From: DATAQC01 sp039649175
GTDB taxonomy: Bacteria > Actinomycetota > Acidimicrobiia > Acidimicrobiales > AC-14
Direction of reading: 5' to 3'
Length of the DNA stretch: 7,653 nt
Assembly: GCA_039649175.1 (NCBI GenBank)
Contig: JBBWZS010000192.1
Location: 1 to 7,653, forward strand
In this document: piece after piece, positions 5,119 to 7,653 of the stretch
Numbering within the stretch: position 1 is the stretch's first letter
Layout of the letters: every line of letters starts with the position of its first letter
Position numbers and translations under genes: made by a program
The notes under the pieces: generated by a model
Told to the model about the DNA's origin: nothing
The model's database searches: none
The model's input: the letters and a program-made list of their open reading frames with translations, nothing else

Positions 5119-6653
5119 GAGTGGCCATCGGCGCCGATCACGCCGGCCTGGTGCTGCGTCCCACGGTGGCCGACGCCGTGCGCGCCGCCGGCCACGAGCC
5201 CGTCATGCTCGGTCCCGACGAGGCTCCCCCCGAGGGCATCGACTACCCGGTGGTGGCCAAGCTCGTCGGCGACGCACTCGCGGCCCTCGACGCCGACCGC
5301 GGCATCCTCGTGTGCGGCAGTGGGGCAGGCGTCACCATCGCCGCCAACCGCCTCCCCGGGGTGCGGGCGGCCTATGCCGCCGACCACTACACCGGCCACC
5401 AGATGGTCGAGCACGACCACGTGAACGTGCTCACCCTCGGATCGCGCGTCATGGGCCCCAGCGTGGCCGCCGAGATCGTCACCGCCTTCGTCAACGCCAC
5501 GCCCAGCACCGAGGCCCGCCACGTGCGGCGCCTGGGCGAGGTCCTCCAGTTCGAGCGGGAGCGGGCCATGAACGCGGCGGTCCAGCTCAACGAGCTGGGC
5601 CAGAGCCTGTGGCTCGACAACATCACCCGCGACCTGCTGGCCAGCGGCACCCTCGCCCGCTACATCGGCGGGCTGGCCGTCACCGGGCTGACGTCGAACC
5701 CCACCATCTTCGAGAAGGCCATCACCGGCAGCGCCGACTACGACGACCAGATCCGCCAGCTGCTCGACCAGGGCACCGAGCCCGAGCCTCTGTTCTTCGA
5801 GCTGGCTATCGAAGACCTCACCAAGGCGGCCAGCCTGTTCCGGCCCATCTGGGACGCCACCGAGGGCGTCGACGGCTGGGTGTCGCTCGAGGTGTCGCCC
5901 AAGTTGGCCCACGACACGGCGACAACTGTGGCCATGGCCAAGTCACTGCACGCCAAGGCCGACACGCCCAACCTGTTCATCAAGGTCCCCGGCACCCCCG
6001 AGGGCATCCCCGCCATCGAGGAGCTCATCTTCGCCGGCGTGCCCATCAACGTCACGCTGCTGTTCTCCCGTGAGCACTATCTGGCTGCGGCCGAGGCCTA
6101 CCTGCGCGGCCTCGAGCGGCGCCTGGAAGCGGGCCTCAGTCTCAAGGTGGGGTCGGTCGCCTCGGTGTTCGTGTCCCGGTGGGACGGCGCCGTCACCGGC
6201 CAGGTCACCGACGACCTCAGGGGCCAGCTCGGCGTGGCCGTCGCCCGGCGCACCTATGCCGCCTACCGGACGCTGCTGGCCTCCGACCGCTGGCAGCGCC
6301 TGGCCGCCGCCGGGGCCAGTCCCCAGCGACTCCTCTGGGCCAGCACCGGCACCAAGGACCCCGCGCTGCCCGACACGTTCTACATCTCGGCGCTGGCGTC
6401 GCCCCAGACCGTCAACACCATGCCCGAGGGCACCCTCATCGCCTTCGGTGCCCACGGCACGGTGGGCATGCTGCTGCCGCCCGACGGCGGCGACGCCGAG
6501 AACGTCCTGGCCCGCTTCACCGCCGACGGCATCGACCTCGACGCGTTGGCGGCCAAGCTCCAGTCCGACGGCGCCGCTTCGTTCGTGAAGTCGTGGGAGA
6601 CGCTGATCGATCGCATCGGGTCGAAGTCCTCAGACCTGGTCAGCGCCGGCTGA
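5115..6653 (+). CDS. Fused ribose-5-phosphate isomerase B / transaldolase
   Basis: One uninterrupted frame of 512 residues carries two complete pentose phosphate enzymes. Residues 1 to about 150 are RpiB, which interconverts ribulose-5-phosphate and ribose-5-phosphate. GADHAG (6-11) gives D8/H9, DYP is at 43-45, GILVCGSG (63-70) holds the catalytic cysteine C67 (the E. coli-type residue; I recall glutamate here in the M. tuberculosis enzyme), EHDHVNVLTLGSR (99-111) holds H100, and RH is at 135-136. Residues from about 153 to 512 are transaldolase of the actinobacterial type. WLDNI (166-170) holds D168, GLTSNPTIF (191-199) is the family signature, SLEVSP (257-262) holds E259, and FIKVPGTPEG (288-297) holds the Schiff-base lysine K290; WASTGTKDP (408-416) follows. 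Each part has roughly the length of the free-standing enzyme, with almost no linker. The ATG at 5115 directly begins the RpiB strand MRVAIGADHAG. An internal ATG at 5568 falls exactly at the junction. The gene stands between pgi and gnd, fitting a pentose phosphate role. Confidence 0.93.
   Translation: MRVAIGADHAGLVLRPTVADAVRAAGHEPVMLGPDEAPPEGIDYPVVAKLVGDALAALDADRGILVCGSGAGVTIAANRLPGVRAAYAADHYTGHQMVEHDHVNVLTLGSRVMGPSVAAEIVTAFVNATPSTEARHVRRLGEVLQFERERAMNAAVQLNELGQSLWLDNITRDLLASGTLARYIGGLAVTGLTSNPTIFEKAITGSADYDDQIRQLLDQGTEPEPLFFELAIEDLTKAASLFRPIWDATEGVDGWVSLEVSPKLAHDTATTVAMAKSLHAKADTPNLFIKVPGTPEGIPAIEELIFAGVPINVTLLFSREHYLAAAEAYLRGLERRLEAGLSLKVGSVASVFVSRWDGAVTGQVTDDLRGQLGVAVARRTYAAYRTLLASDRWQRLAAAGASPQRLLWASTGTKDPALPDTFYISALASPQTVNTMPEGTLIAFGAHGTVGMLLPPDGGDAENVLARFTADGIDLDALAAKLQSDGAASFVKSWETLIDRIGSKSSDLVSAG
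5557..5561 (+). promoter_or_regulatory. Possible internal ribosome binding site (GGGAG) at the domain junction
   Basis: GGGAG lies six bases before an in-frame ATG at 5568 (codon 152 of the fusion gene). Initiation there would yield a 361-residue stand-alone transaldolase beginning MNAAVQLNELGQ, close to the usual N terminus of that enzyme. The same bases encode FERERA, so the site could also be a coincidence of Glu/Arg codons. Confidence 0.35.
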
Positions 6654-6701
6654 CCGCCGGTTCCCCCGACCCGCCGCTTCCCCACCACCGACTCGAGCCT
6701 G

Positions 6702-6706
6702 GGAGG
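6702..6706 (+). promoter_or_regulatory. Consensus ribosome binding site (GGAGG) of gnd
   Basis: GGAGG lies six bases before the ATG at 6713 and fixes that start. It is the strongest Shine-Dalgarno sequence in the window. The rest of the 59-base gap after the fusion gene is C-rich and shows no clear terminator or -10 box, so gnd is probably read from the upstream promoter. Confidence 0.8.
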
Positions 6707-6712
6707 GCCCAC

Positions 6713-7653
6713 ATGCAGCTCGGAATGATCGGACTCGGGCGCATGGGCGCCGGCCTCGTGCGCCGCCTCATGCGTGACGGCCACGAGTGTGTCGTCTACG
6801 ACGTCAACGCCGACTCGGTGAAGGCCCTCGAGGCCGACGGGGCCACGGGGGCGTCGTCGCTGGAGGACTTCGCGTCCAAGCTCACCCAGCCCCGCGCCGC
6901 GTGGGTGATGGTGCCTGCCGCCTACACCGGCGACACGGTGATGCAACTGGCCGGGCACTTCGAGGCCGACGACGTCATCATCGACGGCGGCAACTCGTAC
7001 TACCGCGACGACCTGGCCCGGGCCGCCGAGTTGTCCGACAAGGGCATCCACTACGTCGACGTCGGCACCAGTGGTGGGGTGTTCGGGCTGGAGCGGGGCT
7101 TCTGCTTGATGATCGGTGCCGAAGACGACGTCTTCGCCCGCCTGGAGCCGATCTTCGCCACCATCGCGCCCGGCGTCGACGCCGCGCCGCGCACCGACGG
7201 CCGCAGCGGCGACCCCTCGCCGGCCGAGAAGGGCTACCTCCACTGCGGGCCCAATGGCGCCGGTCACTTCGTGAAGATGGTCCACAACGGCGTCGAGTAC
7301 GGGATCATGGCCGCCTACGGCGAGGGGCTGGCCATCCTGCACAAGGCCAACGCCGGCAAGCAGGCCCGCACCGCCGATGCCGAGACGGCGCCGCTCGACC
7401 ACCCCGAGTACTACCAGTACGACCTCGATGTGGCCGAGGTGGCCGAGGTGTGGCGGCGGGGCAGCGTGGTGGCGTCGTGGCTGCTCGACCTCACCGCCCA
7501 CGCCCTGCACCAGTCACCGGCGCTGGAGAAGTTCAGCGGCCGGGTGTCCGACTCCGGCGAGGGCCGCTGGACGGTCGCCGCCGCCGTCGACGAGGGTGTC
7601 CCCGCCCACGTCATCACCACCGCGCTCTACGAGCGGTTCAGCTCCCGCAACGA
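6713..7653 (+). CDS. gnd: 6-phosphogluconate dehydrogenase, decarboxylating (3' end cut by window)
   Basis: The enzyme oxidises and decarboxylates 6-phosphogluconate to ribulose-5-phosphate and CO2 in the cytosol. The 313 residues present run open to the window edge. The family's short form is about 300-340 residues, so only a short C-terminal tail is probably missing. Visible are the Rossmann motif GMIGLGRMGAG (4-14), the substrate-binding segments IIDGGNSYYRDD (89-100) and DVGTSGG (116-122), and the catalytic block GAGHFVKMVHNGVEYGIM (182-199). That block has K188 and E195 at the seven-residue spacing of the family, with H191-N192 between them. WRRGSVVASWLLDL (247-260) and SDSGEGRW (279-286) follow. 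D30 at the end of beta-2 (VVYDVN), in place of the N-R-T/S stretch of NADP enzymes, suggests NAD preference. This resembles the short YqeC/GntZ-type enzymes rather than the roughly 470-residue Gnd. The product feeds the RpiB domain of the neighbouring gene. A 3-hydroxyisobutyrate dehydrogenase is excluded by the HFVKMVHNGVEYG block. Confidence 0.95.
   Translation, partial: MQLGMIGLGRMGAGLVRRLMRDGHECVVYDVNADSVKALEADGATGASSLEDFASKLTQPRAAWVMVPAAYTGDTVMQLAGHFEADDVIIDGGNSYYRDDLARAAELSDKGIHYVDVGTSGGVFGLERGFCLMIGAEDDVFARLEPIFATIAPGVDAAPRTDGRSGDPSPAEKGYLHCGPNGAGHFVKMVHNGVEYGIMAAYGEGLAILHKANAGKQARTADAETAPLDHPEYYQYDLDVAEVAEVWRRGSVVASWLLDLTAHALHQSPALEKFSGRVSDSGEGRWTVAAAVDEGVPAHVITTALYERFSSRN

Noticed and set aside
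7432..7452. Tandem 9-base repeat GTGGCCGAG within gnd
   Set aside because: It encodes V-A-E-V-A-E in the DVAEVAEVW segment, a normal conserved helix of this enzyme. Two copies of Val-Ala-Glu codons in GC-rich DNA do not imply a repeat element.
6380..7510. 376-codon minus-strand frame opposite the transaldolase end and gnd
   Set aside because: It covers two confidently identified plus-strand genes and their intergenic ribosome site, and it has no recognisable domain.

Overview
The window is very GC-rich (roughly 70% by eye), and in the real frames almost every codon ends in G or C. This codon bias, GTG starts, actinobacterial-type transaldolase and 6-phosphogluconate dehydrogenase, and an Fpg/Nei relative of a kind I recall mainly from actinobacteria suggest a chromosomal segment of a high-GC actinobacterium. 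Acidimicrobiia would fit, but that placement is an inference without any search. I see no mobile element, CRISPR array, tRNA or rRNA, and coding density is near complete.

Layout. Bases 1-33 look like the tail of an upstream plus-strand gene. Next come a saccharopine-dehydrogenase-like Rossmann protein of unknown role (74-1084, +) and, converging on it, a divergent Fpg/Nei-type DNA glycosylase (1102-1950, -). A 37-base divergent promoter region (1951-1987) separates the glycosylase from a type II NADH dehydrogenase (1988-3373, +). Both of these genes start with GTG and may be transcribed as leaderless or nearly leaderless mRNAs. After a 45-base gap that holds a possible -10 box, a sugar-phosphate operon begins: pgi (3419-5062), a 19-codon ORF joined by ATGA overlaps on both sides (5059-5118), a fused ribose-5-phosphate isomerase B/transaldolase (5115-6653), and a decarboxylating 6-phosphogluconate dehydrogenase (6713 to the window edge, lacking only its C-terminal tail).

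How the genes work together. Gnd makes ribulose-5-phosphate, the RpiB domain converts it to ribose-5-phosphate, the transaldolase domain helps return pentose carbon to fructose-6-phosphate, and Pgi links this to glucose-6-phosphate. This is a pentose phosphate cluster. zwf, pgl, tkt and rpe are not in the window and may lie just outside it. The type II NADH dehydrogenase next door re-oxidises NADH at the membrane. If Gnd is NAD-dependent, as its residue D30 hints, the two would be metabolically compatible neighbours, but nothing shows they are co-regulated.

Most worth a second look are the RpiB-transaldolase fusion, a Shine-Dalgarno-preceded internal ATG at its domain junction, the doubly overlapping 19-codon ORF upstream of it, and the altered DNA-contact positions in the glycosylase.
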